The notes under the pieces: generated by a model
Seen by the model: only the letters and a program-made list of their open reading frames with translations
The model's database searches: none
Told to the model about the DNA's origin: nothing
Program-made: the position numbers and the translations under genes
Assembly (NCBI RefSeq): GCF_009601025.1
Contig: NZ_WIVE01000005.1
Location: 1 to 64,000, forward strand
Source of the DNA: Roseospira navarrensis
Lineage (GTDB): Bacteria; Pseudomonadota; Alphaproteobacteria; Rhodospirillales; Rhodospirillaceae
Direction: 5' to 3'
Length of the DNA stretch: 64,000 nucleotides
Shown here: piece after piece, positions 55,455 through 63,421 of the stretch
Layout: the number at the start of each line of letters is the position of its first letter
Position numbering within the stretch: the stretch's first letter is position 1

Positions 55455-56342
55455 ATGATTGTCGAGTGGATCCGACACAGCCTGACCCCCGCGCCCCGCC
55501 CGCTTCGCCAGATGGGCTATCTACGGGAACTGATCGCCACCGATGCGCGCCGACGGCGCAACCGGCGGGCCTGGCAACCGCACCTGCGCGAGACCCATCG
55601 CGTGATCCTGGATTGCGCCGCCCGCCTGGATCGGTGGGATACGGTGGTGGTGGTCGGGGCCGGGCTGGCCAGCGACATTCCGCTGGAGCCGCTCGCGCTG
55701 CTGTTCCGCCGGGTGGTGCTGGTGGACTTGATGTTCATGCCGTCGGTGCGGATGGCCGGGCTGCGCATGACGTCGGTCGAACTGATGCCGGGCGATATCA
55801 CCGGCGTGGTGCATGCGGTCCGCAAGCTGCCCATCGGGTCGCCCCTGCCGCCGACGCGGGCGGCGATCCCCGAGCGGGACCGCGCGGATCTGGTGGTGTC
55901 TTGCAACGTGCTGTCGCAGCTTCCGCTTTTGCCGTGCCGCTGGCTGGAGGCGCGGCACGGCATCGCGCCGGACATGCTGGAGCCGTTCCGGCGTCGCCTG
56001 ATCGCCGATCACCTGGACGCCCTGATGGGGGCGCCGTGCCCGGTCTGTCTGGTGACCGACACCGAACGGCAGGAGGTGACGGCGGACCGGCCGACGGCCG
56101 CCGCGGATCTGCTGCACGGCATCGAACCGGAGGTGGAGGGCGCGGCCTGGTGGTGGCGCATCGCGCCCTGGCCGGAGGAGTCCTGGCTGCACGACGTTCG
56201 CCACCGGGTGGTGGGCGGCTGGCTGCGTGGCTATGCCATCCGCGATGAACTGGTGCCGGATGTCAGTCCCGACGCCCACCCGGCCGACGACCACGGCCAC
56301 GGTGGCGCGGTCGGCGCGCCCCGCCTGTCGTCGCGGGGATAA
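55455..56342 (+). CDS. Unknown protein with methyltransferase-like N-terminal region
   Basis: The 295-residue protein contains DTVVVVGAGLASDIPLE near residue 63, resembling motif I of Rossmann-type SAM methyltransferases, then a beta-strand VVLVDLMFMP and the segment DLVVSCNVLSQLPLLP near 145, which fits motif IV. No specific family is recognised. The C-terminus has a His/Asp-rich end (DAHPADDHGHGG). It follows the hydrolase gene by 88 bp and converges with the TerB-like gene. Confidence 0.6.
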   Translation: MIVEWIRHSLTPAPRPLRQMGYLRELIATDARRRRNRRAWQPHLRETHRVILDCAARLDRWDTVVVVGAGLASDIPLEPLALLFRRVVLVDLMFMPSVRMAGLRMTSVELMPGDITGVVHAVRKLPIGSPLPPTRAAIPERDRADLVVSCNVLSQLPLLPCRWLEARHGIAPDMLEPFRRRLIADHLDALMGAPCPVCLVTDTERQEVTADRPTAAADLLHGIEPEVEGAAWWWRIAPWPEESWLHDVRHRVVGGWLRGYAIRDELVPDVSPDAHPADDHGHGGAVGAPRLSSRG

Positions 56343-56357
56343 GACCGGGCGGGGGCG

Positions 56358-56786
56358 TCAGCCCCGCGCCCAGCGGGCGCGCGCGCCGCGCTCGATGCCG
56401 GCGGCCACCAGCCGGTCGATGTCCAGGCGGTGGCGCAGGATCTCCAGCAGGCGCAGTTCCTCCTGCAGGGCCTGTCCGTCGGCGGCGATCACGTCCAGCG
56501 CGAGAGCATAGGCGGTCTCGCGCAGGGTCGGCGGCAGGCTGTCGCGGATGACGGCCACGGCCTCTTCCACCCCGTGTTCGCCCGAGGACACAAGCTGCAT
56601 GCAGGATTCCACGGCGCGGGGCAGGGCGTCCGGGTCGAATCCGGTGAACACCGGAAGGAAGCGGACGATCGCGCCCATGGTCTGCAGTTCCACGTCCTTC
56701 ACGGCCGTGTCCACGGCGGACGCCAGGACCATGGTGTAGATCAGCGCTTCGTGCTGGGAGAGGGTCAGCTTGGGCTCGGAGTTCAT
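56358..56786 (-). CDS. TerB-like protein
   Basis: The 142-residue all-helical protein matches the TerB-like pattern: ALIYTMVLASAVDTAVKDVEL at the N-terminus and YALALDVIAADGQALQEELRLLE near the middle, with acidic residues in the places TerB uses to bind a metal. Such proteins occur in tellurite-resistance and stress contexts, but also as lone cytoplasmic proteins. ATG 56786 was chosen; ATG 56813 adds nine residues of unclear value. Neighbours give no functional clue. Confidence 0.72.
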   Translation of the reverse strand: MNSEPKLTLSQHEALIYTMVLASAVDTAVKDVELQTMGAIVRFLPVFTGFDPDALPRAVESCMQLVSSGEHGVEEAVAVIRDSLPPTLRETAYALALDVIAADGQALQEELRLLEILRHRLDIDRLVAAGIERGARARWARG

Positions 56787-56883
56787 GTCAGGATCCGTCA
56801 CTCTCTGCGGCATGGGAAAAGACCTTAGCCGGGCGGATCCGGCGGCTCAAGCAAAACAGGCGAGCGCCGCGCCGGCCCTGTGG

Positions 56884-57387
56884 TCAGGGAGACACCGTGA
56901 TCCAGCCGCGCAACTGGCGCTCGACGATCTCGGCGATGCCGGCCGTCACCCAGTCCACGCCGGGCACCAGATCATCCGGGGTGTGCCCCGTGGTCTCCAT
57001 GGTGTTGCCGCAGGCCACGTACTCGATGTCGTACTTCAGTTGGCTGGCGATGCGGTCGGCCACCGGACTGTCCTGGTAGAGCATCTGCATGCCCTGGCCA
57101 TAGGCGACGATCGCGATTTGCACGTTGTCGATGCCGTAGAACTTCTGCAGGTTGATCGCGTTCCACAGGATGCTGTTGGCTTCGCGTTCGTCGGCGGTGG
57201 TCAGTTGCAGAATGATCTGACGGGGATTGTCGAAGCCGGGCAGGGGCTCGGACAGCTCCGTTTCCCCGGCGGCGGCCGGGCCGGGGGCGGCCGCAAAAGC
57301 GAGGACCAGGGCGAGGGCGACGGCGCCACACAGGCCGCGGGTGGCGGCACGGACGGACAGGCGCCGGGCGGATGCGGCAGGGGGCAT
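56884..57387 (-). CDS. Exported DsrE-family protein
   Basis: The 167-residue protein has a signal peptide (about 1–40) and a DsrE/DsrF-like sulfur-relay fold: RQIILQLTTADEREANSIL, NVQIAIVAYGQGMQMLY and the Cys-containing VACGNTMETTGHTPDDLVPG. The family moves sulfane sulfur between proteins, or is a structural relative without that role. A periplasmic location is found in thiosulfate-oxidising bacteria. No sox or dsr genes are adjacent. Confidence 0.78.
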   Translation of the reverse strand: MPPAASARRLSVRAATRGLCGAVALALVLAFAAAPGPAAAGETELSEPLPGFDNPRQIILQLTTADEREANSILWNAINLQKFYGIDNVQIAIVAYGQGMQMLYQDSPVADRIASQLKYDIEYVACGNTMETTGHTPDDLVPGVDWVTAGIAEIVERQLRGWITVSP

Positions 57388-57587
57388 GCTCGGAGTCCTT
57401 CTGGTCGCGAGGGCTGGGCGCGAGGGCAGGGTGTCATCGGTTGTGATGGGTCGATCCCTGTCGCGTCAAGAGGCAACGCGGGTGGGCGCAGAGCAATCGG
57501 GTGAAGGGACCTTTGGCGCATTGCGAGACGTCGTCGGGCGGGCCGGCGCCGAAGGCGCAAACCGCTTCCGCGCCGTCAGAGCAGGCC

Positions 57588-57680
57588 TCTCGAGATCCCT
57601 CGTCTCGCTTCGCTCACTCGGGATGACACACTAAAATGATAGGATGTCATCCTGACGCCGCGAAGCGGCTGAAGGATCAG
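57588..57680. repeat. Palindromic intergenic repeat, family A, with shared spacer
   Basis: CTCGAGATCCCTCGTC...CTCGGGATGAC is followed by ACACTAAAATGATAGGATGTCATCCTGACGCCG...GAAGGATC, with the middle part matching, in inverse order, the spacer at 54425–54456. It lies between the divergent DsrE and SprA-family genes' 5' and 3' ends. Confidence 0.7.
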
Positions 57681-57713
57681 GCGCGGGACAGGGACCGGAC
57701 AGGGACGGGGGGC

Positions 57714-58769
57714 TCAGGCCACCATGTTGAGCGGCGCGCGGACGCGGGCGTCGGGCGGGCCGGCGGCGTCATCGGCGGCCCCCATGGCCGCACCGAAGCC
57801 ATCGCCCCGGGTCTGACCGCTCCCGGGTCGCAGGAGCGCCAGGGTATCGGCGCTGCCATAGGCCGCCGCGGCGGCCGCGAAGGCGCCGGTCGAGTCCGCG
57901 TCCGCCGCGTCGGTCCGCTGCCGGGCGGCGGCCTCCGCCTCCGCGGCCTCGCGCTCGGCGTCGGCCTCGGCCTCCTCGGCCCGCTCCTGGCGCCGCACAT
58001 CGGCTTCCGCCTGGGTCGCGGCGGCCTGTGCGGCGGCGGCGGCGGCGCGGTCGGCGGGGGAGGGATCCGCCGGGGCCAGGGCGGCGCGCCGGACCTGCTC
58101 CATGTCGCGGATGACCTGTTCCGGATCGCCGCCGCTGGCGGTGACCCGGATGGGGACCTCGCCGGCCACGGCGTATTGCTTGCCGTCCGGGCCGGTCACG
58201 AAGGTATAGCTGGCCGGGCCGGTGACTCCGGCCCCGGCGGCCCGATGCGCGGCCTCGTGCTGGCGCACCCGGCGGTCGATGGCCTGCAGGCGGCGGACCT
58301 CGGCGCGTTCGGCCTCGGTCAGCCCGTCCGCCCCGGCGGCATCCTCGCCCCGCCCGCCAGAGGCTCCACCGGAGCCCATCCCGCCGGCCGCGCCGGGTAA
58401 GGCGCCCACCTCGACCGAGGCCGGGTCCGTGAACTCGGGTTCGCCGGTCAGCGGGTCGATCTCGGCCAGTTCGCCGGTCAGGGGGTCGATGGGACGGGAG
58501 ACGCCGCCCGTGGTGGCCTCCTGCGACCCGTTCAGGCCGCCGAACACGCCGATCATCTCGGTGGACAGGGAGGGGGCGCTGCCGGCGATGGTGAAGGCGG
58601 GCCGGGTCGGACCCCGCGCGCCCGACGCCGCCGCGGCCCCGCGCGTCGAGCCCTGCTGGCTGTTCGGACCCTGGCGGTTGAGGCGCGCGGACGGCTCTTC
58701 CACCGCGGCCGGGCCGCGCTGGGTCAGAACCTGCGGCGTCGCCGCCTGAATGATGACATCGGCCTGCAT
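57714..58769 (-). CDS. SprA-related putative metalloprotease
   Basis: The 351-residue protein carries a SprA-family core with [20 protein letters not shown] near residue 170–190, an HEXXH zinc-protease signature (HEAAH), and the following [24 protein letters not shown], split here only by description. N- and C-terminal regions are low-complexity Ala/Gly/Glu with a probable coiled coil ([26 protein letters not shown]). No signal peptide is seen. Members occur widely in proteobacteria with unknown targets, sometimes near flagellar genes. Confidence 0.8.
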   Translation of the reverse strand: MQADVIIQAATPQVLTQRGPAAVEEPSARLNRQGPNSQQGSTRGAAAASGARGPTRPAFTIAGSAPSLSTEMIGVFGGLNGSQEATTGGVSRPIDPLTGELAEIDPLTGEPEFTDPASVEVGALPGAAGGMGSGGASGGRGEDAAGADGLTEAERAEVRRLQAIDRRVRQHEAAHRAAGAGVTGPASYTFVTGPDGKQYAVAGEVPIRVTASGGDPEQVIRDMEQVRRAALAPADPSPADRAAAAAAQAAATQAEADVRRQERAEEAEADAEREAAEAEAAARQRTDAADADSTGAFAAAAAAYGSADTLALLRPGSGQTRGDGFGAAMGAADDAAGPPDARVRAPLNMVA

Positions 58770-59002
58770 GAGCGTCCCGCAGCCTCACGCAATGGTCCCG
58801 GACGGCGGGAGACGACCTCGCCGGACCCGGGACGGTTCCCTCCGGAAAAAACGCTGAAACCCTCTAAAATCCAACATAAGATCGGATCGATCGCGTTTCA
58901 ACGGTCGTGTCGGACTGCGCGGAAATCAAGAGGTTCGGGAGGGCTGCCACGAGCGCGGGGCGTCCTGGGGCGAGTCCCGAGTCGCGGCGGCCGGGGCCTC
59001 AT
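58770..59002. other. Gene-free region upstream of the SprA-related gene
   Basis: The stretch holds the promoter region of the SprA-related gene (AT-rich around 58850–58890) and the degraded 3' end of a second copy of the 2Fe-2S protein's C-terminus. No gene is supported. Confidence 0.4.
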
Positions 59003-59317
59003 GCGCGGCCAGGGCGTCGCAGACCTCGCCGACGCGGGCCTCGGTCATGCCGGTGAAGAACGCGCCGGCCAGGATGCGCAGGGTCGGACAGATATGTTAC
59101 CAACGGCCTCTGCCGAGGACCGTTGGAGTCCGTGGCTGGCCCACTCCCCCACCCGGCCACCCAACGCCAGTATCCTATGGGTGGCCGGGAGGGGGAGTGG
59201 GCCGGTGCCGTCCTGCCGCCGGGAATACTTGCGCGGCCAGGGCGTCGCAGACCTCGCCGACGCGGCCCGGCGTCATGCCGGTAAAGAACGCGCCGGCCAG
59301 GATGCGCAGGGTCGGAC
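59003..59317. repeat. 87-bp direct duplication of the 2Fe-2S protein gene's 3' end
   Basis: The 87 bp at 59231–59317 (inside the gene) and 59003–59089 (downstream) are nearly identical; only a few bases differ, mostly around GGCCTCGG versus CCCGGCG. Translated, the downstream copy reads TLRILAGAFFTGMTEARVGEV, the expected end of the protein. A family C palindrome lies between the two copies. Confidence 0.85.
59120..59216. repeat. Palindromic element, family C, copy 1
   Basis: GGCCCACTCCCCCACCCGGC-CACCCA and TGGGTGGCCGGGAGGGGG-AGTGGGCC form a 26-bp near-perfect stem around about 14 bp. Flanking bases (CCGTTGGAGTCCGTGG on one side, GGTGCCGTCCTG on the other) also match copy 2 at 61602–61695 in inverse orientation, so the mobile unit is nearly 100 bp. 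It provides the stop codon of the 2Fe-2S protein. Confidence 0.85.
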
Positions 59318-59498
59318 CCTGTTGGCAGCGGCCCAGGCACTGGACCTCCTCGATGCGGAGGGGCAGGCCGCGCCGGGCCGCTTCCGCGCGCAGGGCCTCC
59401 AGCACGGCCCGCGACCCGGCGCCCCCGCACGAGGGCGCGCCGGCGGGGCGCGCCTTGACGCAGGCGATCACGGGGGGCGGGCCGGCATCGCCGCTCAT
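59175..59498 (-). CDS. Small (2Fe-2S) ferredoxin-like protein, DUF1636 type, altered C-terminus
   Basis: The 107-residue thioredoxin-like ferredoxin has cysteines near residues 13 (VIACVKARP) and 24 (PSCGGAG), then CLGRCQQGP near 56, a C-x10-C...C-x3-C arrangement for one [2Fe-2S] cluster. It follows dgcA by 8 bp, so it is the third gene of that unit. Its last residues (after ALAAQVF) are AGRHRPTPPPGHP, encoded by the inserted palindromic element, while the probable original ending survives as a duplicated fragment downstream. The core domain is intact, so function is likely retained. Confidence 0.75.
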   Translation of the reverse strand: MSGDAGPPPVIACVKARPAGAPSCGGAGSRAVLEALRAEAARRGLPLRIEEVQCLGRCQQGPTLRILAGAFFTGMTPGRVGEVCDALAAQVFPAAGRHRPTPPPGHP

Positions 59499-59506
59499 GA
59501 CGCCCC

Positions 59507-60490
59507 TCAGCCCCAGAGGCCGGCCGGGACGGGGCTCATCCAGCCCCGGTCATAGGCGATGGCGGGCACGCGGTCCTTGCCCAGCAAGACCGGGCCGTCC
59601 AGGTCCACGAAATCGGCGGTCGCGGCGACCACGGTGGCCGGCGCCATGGCCAGCGATGTGCCCACCATGCAGCCGACCATCAGGCCGAGCCCCCGGACGC
59701 GGGCCGCCGCCGCCATGTCCAGGGCCTCGGTCAGGCCGCCGGTCTTGTCCAGCTTGATGTTGACGGCGTCGTAGAGCGTCGCCAGCCGGTCGATATCCCC
59801 CGAGGTATGGGCGCTTTCGTCGGCGCACAGGGGGACGGGCGAGGTGAGCCCGGCCAGTCCGCCGTCCTCGTCGGCCGGCAGCGGCTGTTCCAGCAGGCCG
59901 ACCCGCAGGCGGGCCAGATCGGGCAGCAGGGCGCGAAGCTGATCCACGCTCCACGCTTCGTTGGCGTCCACGATCAGTTCCGAGGCGGGGGCGCCCTCGC
60001 GCACGGCGGCGATCCGCTCCAGCGCGCCGTCCGCGCCCACCTTGACCTTGAGCAGGGGACGATCCGACAGCGCGGCCGCCTTGTCCCGCATGGCGGCGGG
60101 CTCGGCGATGGACAGAGTCTCCGCCGTCACCATGCGCGTCGGCGGGGCCGCCACGCCCGCCAGGTCCCAGGCCCGCTGTCCGGTGCGCTTGCATTCCAGG
60201 TCCCACAGCGCGGCGTCCACCGCGTTGCGCGCCGCACCGCCCGGCAGGCGCGCCCGCAGTCCCGCGCGGTCCAGACCCAGGGCCAGGTCGCCGCGCAGGG
60301 CCTCGATGGCCTCGGCCACCGCCTCCGGCGTTTCGCCGTAGCGCGCATAGGGCACGCATTCGCCCCGACCCCAGATCGACCCCTCCACGAGCGTGGCGAC
60401 CACCACCACGGCCTCGGTCCGGGTGCCGCGCGAAATCGTGAAGCCGCCGGCGATGGGCCAGCGCTCGATCTCAACCCGCAGGTCAGCCAT
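59507..60490 (-). CDS. dgcA: Dipeptide epimerase-like enzyme DgcA
   Basis: This enolase-superfamily enzyme (327 residues) resembles L-Ala-D/L-Glu epimerase. Catalytic residues are the Lys pair in LLKVKVGAD, the metal ligands in IVDANEAWS, LLEQPLP and CADESAH, and the Lys in VNIKLDKTGGL. In marine bacteria DgcA works with the N-acetyltransferase DgcN, epimerising N-acetyl-D-glutamate to the L-form so that D-glutamate can be used. The 8-bp overlap with the upstream dgcN supports that pathway here. Confidence 0.85.
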   Translation of the reverse strand: MADLRVEIERWPIAGGFTISRGTRTEAVVVVATLVEGSIWGRGECVPYARYGETPEAVAEAIEALRGDLALGLDRAGLRARLPGGAARNAVDAALWDLECKRTGQRAWDLAGVAAPPTRMVTAETLSIAEPAAMRDKAAALSDRPLLKVKVGADGALERIAAVREGAPASELIVDANEAWSVDQLRALLPDLARLRVGLLEQPLPADEDGGLAGLTSPVPLCADESAHTSGDIDRLATLYDAVNIKLDKTGGLTEALDMAAAARVRGLGLMVGCMVGTSLAMAPATVVAATADFVDLDGPVLLGKDRVPAIAYDRGWMSPVPAGLWG

Positions 60491-61490
60491 CGGACAGCAG
60501 CCGATCCACCAGCGGATCGACCCCCGTGCGCACCGGGTCCACCACGGGCAGGCCCAGGTCCTCGCTGGCCTCGTGCATGACGCGGCGGGCGGCATCATCG
60601 TCCAGGGCCGAGGTGTTGAAGCAGGCCCCGATGAACTTGACGTCCGGGCTGACCAGCCGGGCGCAGCGCAGGTTCAGGTCCATGCAGTCCTTGAGGTCGG
60701 GCAGGGGGAAGCCCGGCAGGCCGCGCATGTGCGGGCGGCCCGGCTCGTGGCAGAGCACCAGATACTGCGGCTGCGCCCCGTGCAGCAGCCCCAGCGAGAC
60801 GCCCGCGTACGACGCATGGAACAGGCTGCCCTGACCCTCCACCAGATCATAATGGTCGTCGTCGTGGGCCGGGCACAGGGTCTCGGTCGCGCCGGAGATG
60901 AAGTCCGCGACCACGGCGTCCACACTCACGCCGCCGCCGGCGATCAGGATGCCGGTCTGCCCGGTGGCGCGGAAGTCCACGTTAAGGTGCCGCGCCTTCA
61001 TGGCCCGTTCCATGGCGAGCATGGCGTACATCTTGCCCACCGAGCAGTCCGTGCCCACGGCCAGCACGCGCTTGCCCGAGCGGGGCACGCCGTGGGCGAC
61101 CGGATAGGTTTCGGTCGGGTGGCGCACGTCGTGCAGCACGCGGCCGTTCTCGTGGGCGGCCTCCACCAACTCCGGGATGTCGTTGAGGCGGTTGTGCAGG
61201 CCGGCCGCGATGTCCAGGCCGGCGGCCAGCGCCTCCAGGAAGACGCCGCGCCAGGCCTCGCCGATCACGCCGCCCCGGTTGGCCACGCCCACCACCAGGG
61301 TGGCGGCCCCGCGCGCGGCCGCGTCCTCGACCGTCATGTCCGGCAGGCCCAGCGTGGTCTTGCAGCCGGGCAGGCGGAGCTGGCCGACGCAGGCCTCCGG
61401 TCGGAACTGGTGGATCCCGCGCGCCGTCTTGGCGGCCAGGTGGTCGGCGGCATCGCCGAGGAAAAGCAGGTAGGGTTGGCTCAGGGTCAT
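60483..61490 (-). CDS. dgcN: DUF1611 D-glutamate N-acetyltransferase DgcN
   Basis: The 335-residue protein is of the DUF1611 family, with a Rossmann-like N-terminal domain (TARGIHQFRPEACVGQLRLP) and a P-loop-like C-terminal domain carrying VLAVGTDCSVGKMYAML, ATGQTGILIAGGGVSVDAV and EGQGSLFHASYAGVS. The family was shown to contain DgcN, which acetylates D-glutamate before DgcA epimerises it. It is the first gene of the dgcN–dgcA–2Fe-2S unit. Alternative: an uncharacterised NTPase of the same family. Confidence 0.82.
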   Translation of the reverse strand: MTLSQPYLLFLGDAADHLAAKTARGIHQFRPEACVGQLRLPGCKTTLGLPDMTVEDAAARGAATLVVGVANRGGVIGEAWRGVFLEALAAGLDIAAGLHNRLNDIPELVEAAHENGRVLHDVRHPTETYPVAHGVPRSGKRVLAVGTDCSVGKMYAMLAMERAMKARHLNVDFRATGQTGILIAGGGVSVDAVVADFISGATETLCPAHDDDHYDLVEGQGSLFHASYAGVSLGLLHGAQPQYLVLCHEPGRPHMRGLPGFPLPDLKDCMDLNLRCARLVSPDVKFIGACFNTSALDDDAARRVMHEASEDLGLPVVDPVRTGVDPLVDRLLSDG

Positions 61491-61601
61491 GGGGGTGGGC
61501 CTCTCGCGGCGTCTGATCCCAACGGCGGGTGCGTGTGACTCACCCGCCCCGGGCGCCCCAAGGGCGCCCATTCTTGAAATCTGGCACCGCGCAGCGGTGC
61601 C

Positions 61602-61695
61602 AGGGCGGCACCGGCCCACTCCCCCACCCGGCCACCCATCGCATACTGGTGTTGGGTGGCCGGGTGGGGGAGCGGGCCGGCCACGGACTCAACGG
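61602..61695. repeat. Palindromic element, family C, copy 2
   Basis: GGCCCACTCCCCCACCCGGC-CACCCA and TGGGTGGCCGGGTGGGGG-AGCGGGCC pair around a loop containing TCGCATACTGGTGT. It is in inverse orientation to copy 1 and lies in the divergent region between dgcN and the malonyl-CoA synthetase gene. Nothing else is recognised in 61491–61821. Confidence 0.85.
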
Positions 61696-61821
61696 TCATC
61701 GTCAGATGCCGTTGGACTGACTCGGAGCAGACCCTATGCGCCCTTTTGCCTCGGGAAAAGGGGGTGTGTATAAGGCGTCGGTTCGCCCCACCCCCGTTGG
61801 CTCCCAGCGAGAGGCCCTGCC

Positions 61822-63339
61822 ATGTCCGAGTCCCTGTACAGCCTGATCGAGTCCCGCTTCCCCGCAGACCGCGCCAAGGTGTTGCTGGAGACCGGCGACG
61901 GCACCGTGTGGCGCTATGCCGACGTCGAGGCCGGCGCGGCCCGCATGGCGCGGGCGCTGGCGGACCGGGGCGTGCGGAAGGGTGACCGGGTGGCGGTGCA
62001 GGTGGACAAGTCGCCCGAGGCGCTGGTGCTGTATCTGGCCTGCCTGCGCGGCGGGTTCGTGTTCCTGCCCATGAACACGGCGTACCGGCCGGACGAAGTG
62101 GACTTCCTGGTGGGCAACGCCGAGCCGGCGGCCGTGGTCTGTCGCCCGACCGACGAAGAGACCGTGCGCGGCATCGCGGCCAGGCATGGCGATCCGCTGG
62201 TGCTGACCCTGGGGACGGACGGCACGGGCTCGCTGGTCGAGGCCGCCGACGCCGCCCCGGCGGATTTCCCCGTCGTGGCCTGCGCGGCGGACGATCTGGC
62301 GGCGATGCTCTACACCAGCGGCACCACCGGCAAGCCCAAGGGGGCCATGCTGACCCACCGCAATCTGGCCGCCAACGGCCTGGATCTGGTCGAGTCCTGG
62401 CGCTTCACGGCGGACGACGTGCTGTTGCACGCCCTGCCGATCTTCCACGCCCACGGTCTGTTCGTGGCCTGCCACTGCGTGCTTCTCGCCGGGGCGTCGA
62501 TGATCTGGCTGCCCGGATTCGACCGCGCCGAGGTGCTGCGCCACCTGCCCCGGGCGACCGCGTTCATGGGCGTGCCCACCTTTTATGTGCGCCTGCTGGC
62601 GGGCGACGATTTCGACCGCGCGGCCTGTGCGTCCATGCGGCTGTTCACCGCCGGGTCGGCGCCGCTGCTGGCCGAGACCCACGAGGCGTTCAGCGCCCGC
62701 ACCGGCCACGCCATCCTGGAGCGCTACGGCATGACCGAGACCGGCATGCTCACCGGCAACCCGTATGACGCCGAGCGCCGGCCGGGTTCGGTCGGGTTTC
62801 CGTTCCCTCAGGTGGAGGTCCGGGTGGCGGACGACGCGGACACGCCGCTGCCCACCGGGGAGATCGGCGGCATCCAGGTGCGCGGCCCCAACGTCATGAA
62901 GGGCTATTGGCGCCTGCCCGGGAAGACCGCCGAGGAGTTCACCGCCGACGGCTGGTTCCGCACCGGCGATGTGGGGCGGATCGACGACCGGGGCTATCTG
63001 TTCATCGTCGGCCGCGCCAAGGATCTGGTGATCTCGGGCGGCTACAACGTCTATCCGAAGGAGGTCGAATCGGTCATCGACGACCTGCCGGGCGTGGTCG
63101 AAAGCGCGGTGATCGGCGTGCCCCATCCCGACTTCGGCGAAGGCGTGGTGGCCGTGGTGGTGCCGGAGGGCGCGGGCGCCCCCGACGAGGCGGCCGTGAT
63201 CGCGCATTGCAAGGACCACCTCGCGAACTACAAGACGCCCAAGCGGGTGTTCTTCGTGCCCGAACTGCCGCGCAACACCATGGGCAAGGTGCAGAAGGCC
63301 CAGTTGCGCGACCAGCATGCGGACCTGTTCAAGGGGTAG
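61822..63339 (+). CDS. matB: Malonyl-CoA synthetase (acyl-CoA synthetase family)
   Basis: MatB activates malonate to malonyl-CoA using ATP. The 505-residue adenylate-forming enzyme shows the P-loop-like YTSGTTGKPKGAMLTHRN near residue 168, YGMTETGMLTGNPYD near 305 (typical of malonyl/methylmalonyl-specific members), GWFRTGDVGRIDDRGY, and the C-terminal catalytic Lys region RNTMGKVQKAQLR. A methylmalonate or other short-chain substrate is possible. No malonyl-CoA decarboxylase gene is adjacent. Confidence 0.88.
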   Translation: MSESLYSLIESRFPADRAKVLLETGDGTVWRYADVEAGAARMARALADRGVRKGDRVAVQVDKSPEALVLYLACLRGGFVFLPMNTAYRPDEVDFLVGNAEPAAVVCRPTDEETVRGIAARHGDPLVLTLGTDGTGSLVEAADAAPADFPVVACAADDLAAMLYTSGTTGKPKGAMLTHRNLAANGLDLVESWRFTADDVLLHALPIFHAHGLFVACHCVLLAGASMIWLPGFDRAEVLRHLPRATAFMGVPTFYVRLLAGDDFDRAACASMRLFTAGSAPLLAETHEAFSARTGHAILERYGMTETGMLTGNPYDAERRPGSVGFPFPQVEVRVADDADTPLPTGEIGGIQVRGPNVMKGYWRLPGKTAEEFTADGWFRTGDVGRIDDRGYLFIVGRAKDLVISGGYNVYPKEVESVIDDLPGVVESAVIGVPHPDFGEGVVAVVVPEGAGAPDEAAVIAHCKDHLANYKTPKRVFFVPELPRNTMGKVQKAQLRDQHADLFKG

Positions 63340-63421
63340 GGAGGGCGTCGGAAACGGGGGCGGCACGGTCTCCGCCACAAAACCCATTGTGCTTTGCGTG
63401 TACCCGGGCCATGGTACACGC

